NCBI GenBank assembly: GCA_028565635.1
Contig: JAOXYB010015698.1
Coordinates: 1-19,421 of the forward strand
Origin: Phoronis ovalis
Lineage: Eukaryota > Phoronida > Phoronidae
Length of the DNA: 19,421 nucleotides
Reading direction: 5' to 3'
Shown piece after piece: positions 18,480-19,421 of this stretch (its first letter is position 1; every line of letters starts with the position of its first letter). The notes under the pieces are model-generated. The model ran no database searches. It was not told where the DNA came from and worked only from the letters and a program-made list of their open reading frames with translations. Made by a program: the position numbers and the translations under genes.

Positions 18480-18557
18480 GTAGTGCAAGGAAGCAGGACT
18501 CCACAGAAACACAATGGCATCTTTTCAAAAGCAATGGAATATGTTTTCGGTTGGTGA
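18480..18557 (+). CDS. NUP35: NUP35 last coding exon, membrane-binding C-terminus
   Basis: These 25 codons (VVQGSRTPQKHNGIFSKAME, then YVFGW) are followed by TGA at 18555-18557. The ending SKAMEYxFGW is the hallmark C-terminal amphipathic helix of NUP35/Nup53, which in homologues binds membrane directly and sits close to the NDC1-interacting region. The terminal Trp is conserved. The acceptor is at 18479 and phase 0 is continued from the previous exon. This gives 148 residues in the window, slightly under half of a typical ~320-330-residue animal NUP35. Confidence 0.95.
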   Translation, partial: VVQGSRTPQKHNGIFSKAMEYVFGW

Positions 18558-19095
18558 TCAACTTGTAAGCTGACGTGAAAAAAAACAGAACAAATGAAAT
18601 ATTGCTCCACTGTTTAGCAATGCTACGAATAATTTTATTTTATCTTTTTGAATTATCAGTCTTTCTAACGATAACGCAAATAGTATTGTTGTATTCGTAC
18701 ACAAATTTCATCACTAATAGTCACGATAGTGATTTTGCTTTGGTCAGGCTACTTAACGTCGATGTTATACATAATGTGATATTCTGTACCAATATTATTA
18801 CCAAAAGAAAAATATGTAAAATTTTGCAACAAAATTGTCGAACATATAATGTAAATTTACTTGTGAAGTATTAAACTATATAAAGTGGAATATTTATATC
18901 TCTGATCACGCGTTTCAACCTTGTTCATGAGTGACACACAGCTCCTCCTGGTGGTAATACTAAATTGTAATACTTTGGTTAATGCATTCAGCTCTGGAAT
19001 AGAATTGTTTTATTGTGAAATCGTGCAAATTATGATATAGAGGAGAAATATTGTATCATTTACACTTATTTTAATAAAGAATTTTAAAAATTAAA
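18558..19095 (+). other. NUP35 3' UTR
   Basis: Non-coding sequence runs from the stop to shortly after the poly(A) signal. The 99-codon open frame within it (18575-18874) has no family resemblance and is treated as chance. The end is approximate. Confidence 0.6.
19073..19078 (+). terminator. Poly(A) signal of NUP35 (AATAAA)
   Basis: AATAAA in TTTTAATAAAGAATTTT, about 515 bases after the NUP35 stop codon. It is followed within 20-40 bases by T-rich sequence (TATGTTTAATC). It is the first canonical hexamer on this strand after the stop. Confidence 0.65.
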
Positions 19096-19261
19096 TATGT
19101 TTAATCTACATTGGTAAAGAATTCAGTGTTGTACAGGCAATAATAATGAGATTACCAATATTTTTTATTTTAAATGATGACATGTGCACAGTACATGTAT
19201 AATGTGATAATCTTCACTGAACTGCACCAATCTTTTTAAAAACTGAGTTTTCACTGCCCAA

Positions 19262-19341
19262 TTACTCTCGAGTAAACCACAGACCTTCAGTTCCGCACCT
19301 GTATCCAAAGTATATGAAGGTTGGTGGTTTACTCAGGGTAA
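19262..19341. repeat. Imperfect inverted repeat (foldback)
   Basis: Left arm TTACTCTCGAGTAAACCACA, then GACCTTCA (19262-19289). The right arm (19315-19341) has complement TTACCCTGAGTAAACCACCA, then ACCTTCA. About 24 of 28 positions pair with one bulge around a 25-base loop. It lies just past the NUP35 poly(A) site and just before the TA-rich repeat, so it could be an old foldback or MITE remnant. Confidence 0.75.
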
Positions 19342-19360
19342 CTACCCGATAGTCCAATAT

Positions 19361-19363
19361 TAA

Positions 19364-19413
<50 letters not shown>

Positions 19414-19421
19414 CATATATA
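19361..19421. repeat. TA-rich minisatellite with 16-bp period, cut by window end
   Basis: (TA)n interrupted by CA at 19382, 19398 and 19414, exactly every 16 bases, so the unit is (TA)7CA. The array continues past the end of the window. Confidence 0.9.

Noticed and set aside
18575-18874. 99-codon frame in the NUP35 3' UTR
   Set aside because: The hydrophobic AT-rich translation lies after the true stop within the UTR, with no known family.

Overview
The window is nuclear DNA from an animal: AT-rich, with GT-AG introns, AATAAA poly(A) signals, microsatellites and decayed transposons. The base composition, the many ACATGTA-type words and the LRR-Ig receptor genes suggest a lophotrochozoan, most likely a mollusc (perhaps a bivalve). 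The lineage is an inference, not a reading.

The backbone is the 3' half of a plus-strand NUP35 (nucleoporin Nup53/Nup35) gene. Four exons are visible: 1380-1449, 3316-3444, 17667-17837 and 18480-18557. They encode 148 residues covering the second half of the RRM-like domain, the linker and the conserved C-terminus ending SKAMEYVFGW. The 5' exons lie upstream of the window. The 3' UTR ends near 19095.

The third visible intron (3445-17666, 14.2 kb) hosts two paralogous minus-strand genes. Each encodes a type I membrane protein with an N-terminal cysteine cap, leucine-rich repeats, an LRRCT cap, one Ig-like domain, a Thr-rich stalk, a transmembrane helix and a tail. LRR-Ig gene A (3843-5745) has 12 LRRs and an 18-residue tail. 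LRR-Ig gene B (9190-12241) has about 23 LRRs, including a tandem copy of three, and a 126-residue tail with four 20-residue repeats and two YDN motifs. Both seem to have a tiny first coding exon (7216-7232 and 14486-14496) spliced in the same phase, so they probably arose by segmental duplication rather than retroposition. The matching ectodomains with different tails suggest a binding or decoy form and a signalling form, which is inference.

The remaining intron DNA is mostly repeats: a dispersed ~220-bp repeat on either side of gene A, a decayed copy of the gene A first exon, degenerate AT-rich tandem repeats, an AGGTCA-rich tract with a perfect DR5, a 374-bp MITE, and a tRNA-derived SINE-like segment. 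A possible orphan exon lies at 12438-12565. The window ends in a foldback sequence and a TA-rich minisatellite.
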